Positions 1 to 7,642 of a DNA stretch of 29,081 nucleotides are shown here, piece after piece. Position numbers and translations under genes: made by a program. The stretch spans positions 1 through 29,081 of the forward strand of contig JANRIZ010000127.1 of the NCBI GenBank assembly GCA_033764445.1, given 5' to 3'. Below the pieces are notes generated by a model. The model saw nothing but the letters and a program-made list of their open reading frames with translations. It had not been told where the DNA came from and did no database searches. Source of the stretch: JANRIZ01 sp033764445. GTDB taxonomy: Bacteria; Verrucomicrobiota; Verrucomicrobiia; JAWXBN01. Position 1 is the first letter of the stretch, and each line of letters starts with the position of its first letter.

Positions 1-141
1 CACACGATGAAAGGAGGCCATCGGCCCATGGACATCATTCACCTCGCAACGGCCAAGCACCTTGGCTTGAAACATTTCCTGACTTTCGGCGCCAACCAGA
101 AAAGACTGGCACAGTCAGAGGGGATGAAAGTTCCATTATGA
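1..141 (+). CDS. PIN-domain (VapC-like) toxin, C-terminal fragment cut by window edge
   Basis: Frame 1 is open from the first base to a TGA at 139-141 and encodes 46 residues. They read like the C-terminus of a PIN-domain ribonuclease: the segment DIIHLATAKHLGLKHFLTF matches the family pattern of an acidic residue and His at the start of a helix followed by a strand ending in LTF, then NQ, LA and a Gly near the end. PIN toxins of type II systems cut RNA and are normally paired with a small antitoxin upstream, which would lie outside the window. One oddity is that the acidic residue that usually follows LTF is Gly here (TFGANQ), so the fourth metal ligand may be missing. The gene ends exactly where the opposite-strand GH172 fragment begins. 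The family call rests on a short stretch, so it is fairly but not fully secure. Confidence 0.68.
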   Translation, partial: HTMKGGHRPMDIIHLATAKHLGLKHFLTFGANQKRLAQSEGMKVPL

Positions 142-469
142 AGAACTTTTCCTCAATGGTCATCCAGAGGTGTTGAATAACGCCGGGACCATCCACATCC
201 ATCAATGTGGTTTCTTTTCCTGGTTCGAGGGTGATGCAGGGGCGCACTTTCCAGCCCCGTCCCAGTTCACTGGCACAGTTGGCATGACCCGTTTTGCCAT
301 CCCAGCGCTGTCCTATTTCCAGCACTCCCGGAGGGGCCTCATCCCTCCACTCGGCCCTGGCGCCACCGCCTTTTTCCCCGTACACATTTTCCGCCGTGAT
401 GCTACGGGTTTTGGCGTTGCTGAGCATCATGAGATTGCCCAGTCCGTTGTTGAATCCATTTTGCCACAT
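142..469 (-). pseudogene. GH172 (DUF2961) glycoside hydrolase, 3'-truncated N-terminal fragment
   Basis: This is the first ~110 codons of a second DUF2961/GH172 gene. Its start at 469 is supported by a good ribosome binding site (GGAGGAA) just upstream. The N-terminus aligns with the complete paralogue at 583-1695: GLGNL, then S/N-x-AxTRSI, GEKG, GWKV and IQHLWMT/IQHIWIT are shared. After about residue 110 (near base 142) similarity stops, and the frame runs on only as antisense of the PIN gene until a stop near base 35. Both catalytic Glu residues of the family lie in the lost part, so it cannot be active. The break coincides with the PIN-gene stop, which suggests insertion or recombination of a toxin module into the hydrolase gene. 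Confidence 0.8.
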
Positions 470-491
470 AGGTTGTTCCTCCGAGCTAATC

Positions 492-576
492 AGCCACCGA
501 GATCACAGAGTTCTCAGAGAGATTCATTTTGCCCCTCGTCTGCGCCGCCTCCGTGTCCTCTGTGCTCTCTGTAGCC
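492..576. repeat. Intergenic imperfect inverted-repeat element (CACAGAG type)
   Basis: An ~85-bp element lies between the two GH172 genes. The left part (GCCACCGAGATCACAGAG...) and the reverse complement of the right part (GGCTACAGAGAGCACAGAGG...) are similar, so it could fold into a long imperfect hairpin. Internally it iterates short CAGAG/CGGAGG units. Elements of this type recur in intergenic DNA of many environmental bacterial genomes. It has no coding capacity. Confidence 0.65.
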
Positions 577-582
577 AATATC

Positions 583-1695
583 TCAAATAATTTCGAGTTC
601 ATCCACACTGCCCAATTTCGGGAAGGGAGCAGCGGGAAGGGTTTGATACCAGAAGGCCGTGGAACAGATGTCATCGCGCATAGGCAGATATCGTCCCCCT
701 TCACGCCAGGCGAGGGCCTGAATCGTCACTTTCAAATCCTGTTCGAAACGGATCGGGTCCATGATGTGCCAGCGATACATTTGAAAGCGGGTTTGACTGC
801 GGTAAGTGCCATCCGGCTTGATGATCTGCATCCCCGCGTAGGGGGTGGAATAGTTTGTGTACTGTCCACCGATATCCCAGTTCCACGCCCCGCAGAAATA
901 GTCTTCCGTGCCCGTCCCACAAATCGTGGGGAAATCCGTATCGCAATCCATGTAGAATTTGATTTCGCCTTCCCCCCACCAGCCGTTGTTATTGGGCTGC
1001 CATCCCATGCTGGTGCCGACATACTGCCCCCGCCCCTTGATCCCATCAATGATCGTGTACACATCCTTGTAAGGAAGCGGGTTGGTGCGACGGAACTGGG
1101 CGTGGAAATAGGCACAATCTTCCGGGACATCGGTCAGAGTATAATCAATCTGATAATAACAAACACGGTCCTTGGAAGGGTGACGGTTTTCCAAAGTAAT
1201 CAGGGCCCGTTTGCGGAAGGGCATTTCCCAATAGCAATTGAAAGCGTTCTTGGGATTGACCGATACCGGCAGACTGTTGATGAGGGGGGCGATCGTTTCA
1301 GGAACACAGTTAATTTCCCAACCTTCCTGTTTCCAGGGTGATGCGAAAAAATCCTGAAGCGGTGCTTCCACGGAGGGAACATCCTGATCGTCCCAATACA
1401 TTCTCAAAATAAATTCGCGGCCAAATCCACCCGTGATCCAGATATGCTGAATGGCGCCGCTGCCTTTGATGTCGGCCAGTGTGATGGTTTCACCGGCTTT
1501 TATAATGACACTGGGGCTCACCTTCCATCCCGGCCCCAGGTCTCGGGCACAGGCTTTCCCCGTTCCTTCCGTGGGGCGTCCGCCCTGTCCTTTTTCCCCC
1601 GTGATATTCTCCATACATATGGAGCGGGTTTGCGCCTTCGAAAGGCGGGAGAGGTTGCCGAGATTCATGCCGAGTCCGTTAAAGGGAGTATTCAT
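583..1695 (-). CDS. GH172 family (DUF2961) glycoside hydrolase, complete
   Basis: This 370-residue protein has the length and layout of the DUF2961 (PF11175) family, now classed as glycoside hydrolase family GH172. Characterised members act on fructofuranosyl or D-arabinofuranosyl linkages; the substrate here cannot be read from sequence. Visible family features are IQHIWIT at 82-88, LRMYWDDQDVPSVEAPLQDFF at 97-117, the paired acidic motif GEGEIKFYMD (E242, E244) and GTGTEDYF (E264, D265), about 20 residues apart, which fits the two catalytic carboxylates of the family. No signal peptide is evident, so a cytoplasmic location is likely. It is divergently transcribed from the AraC regulator starting 58 bp away, suggesting local regulation, and lies upstream of a truncated paralogue. 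An alpha-L-rhamnosidase further along fits a plant- or algal-glycan utilisation locus. Confidence 0.88.
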   Translation of the reverse strand: MNTPFNGLGMNLGNLSRLSKAQTRSICMENITGEKGQGGRPTEGTGKACARDLGPGWKVSPSVIIKAGETITLADIKGSGAIQHIWITGGFGREFILRMYWDDQDVPSVEAPLQDFFASPWKQEGWEINCVPETIAPLINSLPVSVNPKNAFNCYWEMPFRKRALITLENRHPSKDRVCYYQIDYTLTDVPEDCAYFHAQFRRTNPLPYKDVYTIIDGIKGRGQYVGTSMGWQPNNNGWWGEGEIKFYMDCDTDFPTICGTGTEDYFCGAWNWDIGGQYTNYSTPYAGMQIIKPDGTYRSQTRFQMYRWHIMDPIRFEQDLKVTIQALAWREGGRYLPMRDDICSTAFWYQTLPAAPFPKLGSVDELEII

Positions 1696-1753
1696 GGAGA
1701 GATAAGGGGTTAAGAGTTGCCCTCAACTATGGAAGAGTGAGTGCGATAAAGCA

Positions 1754-2608
1754 ATGGACGGGATGTGGATCAGTTTGTACTATCTCATGGTCATGCGCCT
1801 TCCCTCCTTCAGACAGTTTTTCCGGAAACCCCCCGTCAAAACGGCGGAACTTTCCATTCACGCCCTGGGCATATATGAAATCATGAAGCCTGGCATGGTG
1901 GATAGACCCGCCGGAACCGGGGATTACCTCTTTATGCTTTTCCACCAACCCGTCCTGCTGGAATGGGGGGGTGAACGGCGTTGGACAGGTTTGACTGATC
2001 TGATGATATGGGATGCGAGGCAGGGGCATTATTACGGACATGAAAGCAAACGGTGGAACCATTCATGGATGCATGCCGCCGGCACCCTCTTCGACCGTCT
2101 GATACCGCGTCTGGGAATCCCCTTAAATCGTCCCTTTCCCCTGGGTGATGGAACGACGTTTGTCGAAGGCATCAATGAACTGTACAAAGAGGTCACAGGC
2201 CCGGCCCCGGCGGATCCGGTCATCGCGCGGAATCTGGCGGAGAATCTTCTGAGACGACTGGCCCGGTTTGGCAGTCCCGCCCCGCTGGATCCGGTCCCAG
2301 TCCCGGAAAAATTTTTCCGCCTCAAACGTCAACTCGATGAGCAATACGCCCGGAAAGTCACCCTGCAGGAACTCGCGTCCCGGGTGTGTCTTTCGGTTCC
2401 GCATTTTTGTGCCGAGTTCAAACGGCATTTTCAGATGTCGCCGATTGACTACGTCATTCACCAGCGATTGCATCACGCCCGGTTTTTGCTTCGCGATCGC
2501 AACTTGAAAGTGGCGGAAGTGGCCGCCCGCGTGGGATACGATGACCTGTTTTATTTTTCGCGCCTTTTCAAAAAGCATTTCGGGCACAGTCCGCGACAGT
2601 CGATCTGA
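1754..2608 (+). CDS. AraC/XylS-family transcriptional regulator
   Basis: This 284-residue regulator has a C-terminal AraC-type DNA-binding domain with two helix-turn-helix units: about residues 202-226 (VTLQELASRVCLSVPHFC) and 250-278 (LKVAEVAARVGYDDLFYFS). It ends in the usual FKKHFGHSPRQ box. The N-terminal ~170 residues are a probable sugar-sensing domain of the cupin-like class seen in PVC carbohydrate loci, but I do not recognise a specific ligand. The start at 1754 is not certain: no strong ribosome binding site precedes it, and in-frame Met codons at 1763, 1787 and 1793 are alternatives. It is divergent from the GH172 gene, the usual arrangement for a local activator. It ends 4 bp before the end of an AraC fragment coming from the other strand. 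Confidence 0.88.
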   Translation: MDGMWISLYYLMVMRLPSFRQFFRKPPVKTAELSIHALGIYEIMKPGMVDRPAGTGDYLFMLFHQPVLLEWGGERRWTGLTDLMIWDARQGHYYGHESKRWNHSWMHAAGTLFDRLIPRLGIPLNRPFPLGDGTTFVEGINELYKEVTGPAPADPVIARNLAENLLRRLARFGSPAPLDPVPVPEKFFRLKRQLDEQYARKVTLQELASRVCLSVPHFCAEFKRHFQMSPIDYVIHQRLHHARFLLRDRNLKVAEVAARVGYDDLFYFSRLFKKHFGHSPRQSI

Positions 2609-2612
2609 GGGA

Positions 2613-2797
2613 TCAACGTTGCTTGCGAAAGTCCCGCGGACTTTGACCCATGACCCGTCGGAACTGGCGCGAGAAATAATTACTGTCAGAAAAACCGCAC
2701 AACAGGGCGATCTCCGTCATGGGCCGATTACTGATAGGAATTTGGTTTTCCCCGCGCAACCGGGTGCAGGACTGGAAAATCACCGGAAATGACATTG
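2613..2797 (-). pseudogene. AraC-family regulator, C-terminal fragment
   Basis: The last ~45 residues read on this strand (PMTEIALLCGFSDSNYFS, then FRRVMGQSPRDFRKQR) are the second helix-turn-helix and terminal box of an AraC regulator. Upstream, RLR is still recognisable, but the spacing to TEIA is about four residues shorter than normal and no first helix-turn-helix follows. Beyond about base 2797 the sequence becomes the end of a transposase. No sensor domain remains, so this is a leftover gene end. It lies tail to tail with the complete AraC gene at 1754-2608 but is clearly divergent from it, so it is not a simple duplicate. Confidence 0.8.
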
Positions 2798-2799
2798 GA

Positions 2800-3066
2800 T
2801 TAAGCAGCAATCTTTTGAGTGGCGCGGGAGCTCCAGAAATCATCGTATAGATTCCCCATAATGGCGCATCTGAAGTCGATGACATTTTGTACGCCACAAA
2901 CAGACCAGTGCATTCCAGATTGTTTAGCACGTTGACCAATCAGAGTTTTGCAGGCTGCCTCGACAACTCCTGAACCAATAAACCAGCCTTTTTGTCGATA
3001 CGTACCATATAACATGCGTGAGGTATTGCTGACAAAATAATCGATTTCCCTTTGAGCCGTGAGTTG
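2800..3066 (-). mobile_element. ISKra4-type transposase remnant (C-terminal part)
   Basis: The minus-strand frame reading toward a TAA at 2800-2802 ends with the typical C-terminus of ISKra4-type transposases: RQKGWFIGSGVVEAACKTL, then IGQRAKQSGMHWSV and FRCAIMGNLYDDFW. The conserved GSGVVEA Glu is the last acidic catalytic residue in such enzymes. The frame is open back to about 3105, but similarity fades beyond about 3066, and the N-terminal two thirds are absent. No terminal inverted repeats can be delimited. The Met at 3015 is internal to the remnant, not a real start. It probably marks the event that cut the AraC fragment beside it. Confidence 0.75.
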
Positions 3067-3203
3067 CCGCTCGGAGGAAAGTCCGGCAAGTTTTTGGCGG
3101 GCGTGGGTGAGGATTTACCCACAAGGAAATCGACAAACTCTGCGATCTGTCCATCCACTTCAAACACGTCAACTCAACCTTCAAAAAACTGGGTATCTGA
3201 TCC

Positions 3204-3596
3204 ATGAAAGCCACCGTCATTGTCACCCCTAAAAAAACCGTGCTCGATCCCCAGGGCGTCGCCGTCCGCAACGCCATTCATCATCTCGGCATGGACTGCG
3301 TTGAAAAGGTTCACGTCGGCAAATTCATCGAATTGGAAATCTCTGGATCGGACGTCGCCAAAACCCAGGCACGCCTCGAGGAAATCGCCCGTGACCTCCT
3401 CTCCAATCCGGTCATCGAGGATTTCAAAGTCCAGATCAATGGCACCCCAAAAGCTTCCACCGCCTCCTCCTCCTCCAAATCGGCCCCGGCCCGCAAAACT
3501 TCCGCCCCGGTGAAAAAGAAAGCCTCCGCTCTAAAGAAAACCGCCTCCAAAATTAAAAAGGCTCCCTCAAAACCCAAGAAGAAGTCCCGGCGATAA
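3204..3596 (+). CDS. purS: PurS-like FGAM synthase subunit with Lys/Ala/Ser/Pro-rich C-terminal tail
   Basis: Residues 1-78 match PurS, the small subunit of the three-part phosphoribosylformylglycinamidine synthase (PurS-PurQ-PurL) of purine synthesis. The visible pattern is VTPKKTVLDPQGVAVRNAI, a central VGKFIELEI strand, and LLSNPVIEDFKVQI at the end. PurS is usually about 80 residues. This protein continues for ~52 more residues of almost pure Lys, Ala, Ser and Pro with repeated KK and KKxxSK units, resembling histone H1-like tails of bacterial nucleoid proteins. The PurS core and tail are one uninterrupted frame. No purQ, purL or purC lies nearby; the gene sits alone between a transposase remnant and an HPP-family gene, so it has probably lost its neighbours. 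The tail may bind nucleic acid or simply be disordered. Confidence 0.85.
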   Translation: MKATVIVTPKKTVLDPQGVAVRNAIHHLGMDCVEKVHVGKFIELEISGSDVAKTQARLEEIARDLLSNPVIEDFKVQINGTPKASTASSSSKSAPARKTSAPVKKKASALKKTASKIKKAPSKPKKKSRR

Positions 3597-3733
3597 TTCT
3601 TGGATAGTCTCAATGTAGAACCAGCAGGTTGCATTAACCACAGTTCCCAATTATTATTGGTGGCCTCGCAATGGCTGGAGACCTTGGCATACACCGGGTG
3701 TGTTGGAGCATTGTGTTTCCATCTTTCAAAATG

Positions 3734-3793
3734 AGTGCCTTGACATCAGAACCAACCCTCCGAGGCACTTCATGGCTATCAGACCACTGATAG
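3734..3793 (+). promoter_or_regulatory. Leader with two inverted repeats upstream of the HPP gene
   Basis: AGTGCCT (3734-3740) pairs perfectly with AGGCACT (3763-3769), and CTATCAG (3776-3782) pairs with CTGATAG (3787-3793) around a 4-nt loop. A TTGACA hexamer overlaps the first arm (3740-3745), but no convincing -10 follows at the right distance. The second hairpin ends about 10 nt before the AAAGGA ribosome binding site of the HPP gene. It may be an operator or a leader structure. Nothing else is recognisable in 3597-3817. Confidence 0.35.
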
Positions 3794-3817
3794 ACCATCC
3801 AAACAAAGGATTTACAC

Positions 3818-4324
3818 ATGTCATTTCTCAATAAATTGAAAGGCGACAACGCCGCACTGCCTCCCCACCCTCCGGCTTCAGCAGTCGCTCTTGCCTGGTT
3901 GGGTGGATTCCTCGCCATTGCCTCGGTTGCATTGCTGACGGATTATCTTTCCGTGGCCTTGGTTCTTGGATCATTTGGCGCCTCCTGTGTTCTGGTCTTT
4001 GGCTATCCTGATGTCCCGTTTTCCCAACCTCGAAATGTGGTGGCCGGTCATTTTTTCAGTTCACTCGTAGGTCTGGCCTGTCTTCACCTTTTCGGTCCCC
4101 ATTGGTGGACCGTCGCCATTGCGGTCGGAACAGCCATCGCCCTCATGATGCTGACCCGAACCGTCCATCCTCCTGCCGGATCAAATCCGGTCATCGTATT
4201 CCTGACCAACCCCGACTGGAGCTTTTTACTGTTTCCAACTTTGGTGGGGGCCTTGGTCCTGGTGGTTGTCGCTCTGATATATAATAATGCGACGCGCGAC
4301 GCCAAATATCCGAAATATTGGTAA
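3818..4324 (+). CDS. HPP-family integral membrane protein
   Basis: This 168-residue protein has four to five hydrophobic segments and the signature residues of the HPP family (PF04982): PPHPPAS near the N-terminus, FGASCVLVFGYPDVPFSQPRN in the first half, and LTRTVHPPAGSNP in the second. A plastid member of the family has been reported to carry nitrite; most bacterial members are uncharacterised, so the substrate here is unknown. The start is supported by an AAAGGA box about 8 nt upstream. The gene stands alone: the upstream purS-like gene is 221 bp away and the downstream rhamnosidase is on the other strand. The C-terminus ends in a short charged tail (NNATRDAKYPKYW). Length is normal for single-domain HPP proteins. 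Confidence 0.88.
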   Translation: MSFLNKLKGDNAALPPHPPASAVALAWLGGFLAIASVALLTDYLSVALVLGSFGASCVLVFGYPDVPFSQPRNVVAGHFFSSLVGLACLHLFGPHWWTVAIAVGTAIALMMLTRTVHPPAGSNPVIVFLTNPDWSFLLFPTLVGALVLVVVALIYNNATRDAKYPKYW

Positions 4325-4465
4325 TAGCAGAAGTGCTGACAGCTCAAACGTATCAACTTCTCTCATTGGCTCGTATCTGGCTCGCAGGGCAGACGACGCA
4401 TGGCAATGAACCAACTTCTGGAGCCGATAACCGCTATTCTTCTCGCTTCCATCTGGGCGTGATGG

Positions 4466-7237
4466 TCAGTTATTGACGACACGACATTGGAATTCCCAAG
4501 TGCCTGACCCCACTTTTTTTCGGACAGGTTTTTGAGAGGGTAAAATCACAGTGGCACTCGTATTGCAGGGGATCGTGACTTTTAAGGAAAATGTCTCCTT
4601 CTCAATTTTCCACTCCGTCTGTATCCGGCCGCGGATCGAATCGTATTCGCAACGGGCATAAGTCAACCCGCCTCCCGGAACTGGCTTGACGATAAAATGT
4701 TTCCACCCGGGGGCATTCTCATCCGGGTTAATCCCCCCAATAATCCGGTACATCCACTCGCCCACTGCTCCAATGGCATAATGATTGAAAGAATTCATCC
4801 CGGGACTTTGGAATCCTTTTTCAGGGTCATAGCCGTCCCAGCGCTCCCAAATCGTCGTAGCTCCGTTTTTCACCATATACCCCCAACTGGGAATGGATGT
4901 TTTTGTAATCAGTTCATAGGCATCCTTGTGAAATCCATGTCGCGAAAGTTCCAGCATCAGACGGACAGTGGTTTGGATACCCGTGGACATATGTCCATTG
5001 AAAGGCTTGAGAGCCTCAACCAACTGTTTGGCAGACTTGAATTCAACAGCCTTGGGAATCAGCCCAAAATTCAACGCCAAGGCATAACCGGCCTGCACAT
5101 CGGCCCGCGCACGCTTGGGTTGGGAGGCGTTTTGGGTCTCCGTGAGTTCCTCTCCGGAAGGTTTGACGTGGAGTTTGCCGTCCGGTTTGACAAAATTATT
5201 CCGGAACGATTGGACGATGGCATTGGCAAGTGCGCCATATTTCCTCGCGTCAGCTTTCCGTTGGAGCACCTGTGCCATCCGGGATACCAGCCGAGTCGAA
5301 TATGCAAAAAAGGCCGTGGCATAGACCACTTTATCCAATTGCCCCAACCCCTTCGGAAATCCGGATTGCCCACCGTGATTGATGAATGTATCTGAATTCA
5401 ACCAGTCCCCATAGGTCAGAGGGGTGTGGGTGGAAAAATCCTCCCACAAATGATGGGGACTGATCCGGTCCACATAGTCAATCCACCGCTTTATGGAGTC
5501 GAAATGTCGTTCCAATAATTCGAGATCTCCATAATTCAGCCACTGCCTCCAGGGAATGATCACTCCGGCATCCGACCAGCCTGGGTTCCCGGCGAAGCGG
5601 TTCTCAGAATTGTGTGGAATCGGTGCGAAATCCGGAAAACGTCCGTCGGTGGTCTGTCCATCACGGACGTCCTGCATGAATTTCCGGAAAAAGGCGGCCA
5701 TATCCATATTGAAGATCGCCGTTTGAGAAAACACCTGAATATCCCCCATCCACCCCAACCGTTCATCCCGTTGCGGACAGTCAGTGGGAGTACTGTGAAG
5801 GTTTCCATACTGGGTCCATTGTGTCGCATGGAAAATCCGGTTGATCAATTCATTCGAAGTTTCCAGACGCCCGGTTTTGGGACAACTCGAATGAAACACC
5901 CGCCCCGTAATATCCTTCGCCTCAGGCCGTACTTTGAGACCGGTGATTTCCACATACCGGAATCCATGATAGGTAAACCGGGGCTCATAGACTTCCTCCG
6001 TATCTCCGCGACATATGTACGTATCCACAGGTTTGGCCCCACGCATATTATCCAGATACAGGGTGCCATCCGGATTCAGCATCTCGGCGTGACGCAATCG
6101 AATCTCCTGTCCTGACTTGGTTTTCCTGAAAACAGCCCGGACCCATCCCACCATGTTCTGTGTCATATCGAGGATATACACGCACGGATGTGGCTCTGTG
6201 ATGGCCACAGGATGAAATTCAGTGGTCACCCGGATGGGTTCATTCATTTGAGCTACGAGCGGACCGGTTTCGAGCCAGCTATCCGCCCCCCCAATGTCCC
6301 AACACTTGCGCCAACCTTCCGCCTTGTACCCAGGCCGGTCCCACCCCTTCAACTCCTGTCGGGAATCATACACCTCCCCTTCGAGCAAATCATTTTCCCG
6401 AAGAGGCCCCTGGGTCGTCACAAGCCAGTCACCCTCTGTTTTCACCAAATCGGTCGTTCCATCGTCGTAATCCAAATACAGTCGGGCAAAAAATCGTGGC
6501 TGTCTCCCGTACACATGACGGTGTCCTATTAATCCAATCCTCCCTGCGTACCATCCAGCGCCCAAAATCGCGCCCCATGCATTCCGGCCCTCTTGAATCA
6601 GGGCACTGACATCATAAGTTTGGTACTGGATCCGCTTGCGATAGTCCGTCCATTCGGGAGCCAACAGATAATTCCCGACCTTCCCCCCATTAATGCGGGT
6701 CTCATACAAACCCAATGCAGTCGCGTACAACATGGCTCGCTTCACAGGCCGCAGCACTTCAAACTCAGTTCTCACATAAGTCGCCGGAGGCGAAACCTTG
6801 TCACTCACCAGTCGATCCAAACCTTCCCCTACCCATAAAGTCATTTCATCCGGTCGATGCGGTTGATCCCACGCCGTCATTCGACACCACCCCGGGGTGA
6901 AGATTCCCATGTGCCAGAAAGCCGTTTCACTCCATCCGGACTTGAGCCCCCTTTTATCCCATACCATGACCTTCCAATAAAGCCATTGACGTGATTCCAG
7001 CGGCTTTCCCCCGTAGCGAATATGGAGGGTTTCATCCGAATTAACACGACCCGTGTCCCACATATCGCCCTTGTGATCAGATAATTTCTCACGGGAAGAG
7101 GCAACAAGGATGCGATAAGCCGATTGACGCTGGCCTGATTCAGTCGAGACAGGAATCCAGGAAAGTGAGGGCTGCAACACATCAATGCCGAGAGGGTTTT
7201 CAAGATATTCGCAACGGAGACTGCACGGAGTAATCAT
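4466..7237 (-). CDS. Alpha-L-rhamnosidase, GH78
   Basis: This 923-residue enzyme of family GH78 hydrolyses terminal alpha-L-rhamnose. Domains in order are an N-terminal beta-sandwich (from CEYLENPLGID), a carbohydrate-binding-like rhamnosidase N domain (LLEGEVYDSRQ), the concanavalin-like domain, the (alpha/alpha)6 catalytic barrel and a C-terminal beta domain. The barrel carries TDCPQRDERLGWMGD, whose Glu near residue 490 is the expected general acid, and GATTIWERWDGY, whose Glu is the expected base. I chose the ATG at 7237 because the family N-terminus begins there; a GTG at 7321 would add 28 residues unlike the family. No signal peptide is seen, so it probably acts on imported oligosaccharides. 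With GH172 and AraC upstream it suggests use of rhamnose-containing glycans, although purS and HPP genes intervene. Confidence 0.93.
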   Translation of the reverse strand: MITPCSLRCEYLENPLGIDVLQPSLSWIPVSTESGQRQSAYRILVASSREKLSDHKGDMWDTGRVNSDETLHIRYGGKPLESRQWLYWKVMVWDKRGLKSGWSETAFWHMGIFTPGWCRMTAWDQPHRPDEMTLWVGEGLDRLVSDKVSPPATYVRTEFEVLRPVKRAMLYATALGLYETRINGGKVGNYLLAPEWTDYRKRIQYQTYDVSALIQEGRNAWGAILGAGWYAGRIGLIGHRHVYGRQPRFFARLYLDYDDGTTDLVKTEGDWLVTTQGPLRENDLLEGEVYDSRQELKGWDRPGYKAEGWRKCWDIGGADSWLETGPLVAQMNEPIRVTTEFHPVAITEPHPCVYILDMTQNMVGWVRAVFRKTKSGQEIRLRHAEMLNPDGTLYLDNMRGAKPVDTYICRGDTEEVYEPRFTYHGFRYVEITGLKVRPEAKDITGRVFHSSCPKTGRLETSNELINRIFHATQWTQYGNLHSTPTDCPQRDERLGWMGDIQVFSQTAIFNMDMAAFFRKFMQDVRDGQTTDGRFPDFAPIPHNSENRFAGNPGWSDAGVIIPWRQWLNYGDLELLERHFDSIKRWIDYVDRISPHHLWEDFSTHTPLTYGDWLNSDTFINHGGQSGFPKGLGQLDKVVYATAFFAYSTRLVSRMAQVLQRKADARKYGALANAIVQSFRNNFVKPDGKLHVKPSGEELTETQNASQPKRARADVQAGYALALNFGLIPKAVEFKSAKQLVEALKPFNGHMSTGIQTTVRLMLELSRHGFHKDAYELITKTSIPSWGYMVKNGATTIWERWDGYDPEKGFQSPGMNSFNHYAIGAVGEWMYRIIGGINPDENAPGWKHFIVKPVPGGGLTYARCEYDSIRGRIQTEWKIEKETFSLKVTIPCNTSATVILPSQKPVRKKVGSGTWEFQCRVVNN

Positions 7238-7459
7238 AGACAGGACATTATTGGGGTTGGAGTATCGCTCAATCGCGGGTCTGTTTGAAGATTCGTGAGG
7301 TGGTACAGGTAACGGAGCCACGTATTAGTTAAATGAAGTAAGGTTGGTGGAGGTTCTGATGTTTGTTATGGGTGAGATTACACTGACTGGATGGGGAAGG
7401 GCACGCATCCGGTGGCCGCCACCCGATGCGGCCCTTGAGCGGCTAAAGAGGAAAAATCT

Positions 7460-7642
7460 TCAGGCGGCTTTACGAGGGTGGTGAGGTTTGGCCAAGAGTG
7501 AGGCGGCAAACTCTTGGCGGACTTTTTTGAGATGGGCGAGGCGTTCCTTTTGGGACATGGAGAAGAGAACCTTGCCGGTTTGTTCGCGGAGCTTGCGCGA
7601 CATCCCGACTGCGTCGAATAGTTTTTTGTTTTTAGGGGCCAT
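7460..7642 (-). CDS. Small basic protein of the HTH-PIN operon
   Basis: This 60-residue, strongly basic protein starts 11 nt inside the end of the PIN gene and is preceded by a GGAG box eight bases from its ATG, so translation looks real and coupled. Its helical middle (MSQKERLAHLKKVRQEFAAS) and KK-rich ends have no domain I recognise. As the third gene after an XRE-type regulator and a PIN toxin it may be a helper or part of the antitoxin function, but that is only positional inference. The stop is followed by about 220 bp without a gene before the rhamnosidase start. Confidence 0.6.
   Translation of the reverse strand: MAPKNKKLFDAVGMSRKLREQTGKVLFSMSQKERLAHLKKVRQEFAASLLAKPHHPRKAA

Noticed and set aside
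4399..4461. Short frame after the HPP gene (MAMNQLLEPITAILLASIWA)
   Set aside because: Twenty codons with no ribosome binding site; could be a hydrophobic peptide but there is nothing to support it.
7322..7459. Possible GTG start and extra N-terminus for the rhamnosidase, or a promoter
   Set aside because: The extra 28 residues from 7321 do not resemble the family, no ribosome binding site precedes the GTG, and no convincing promoter could be fixed.
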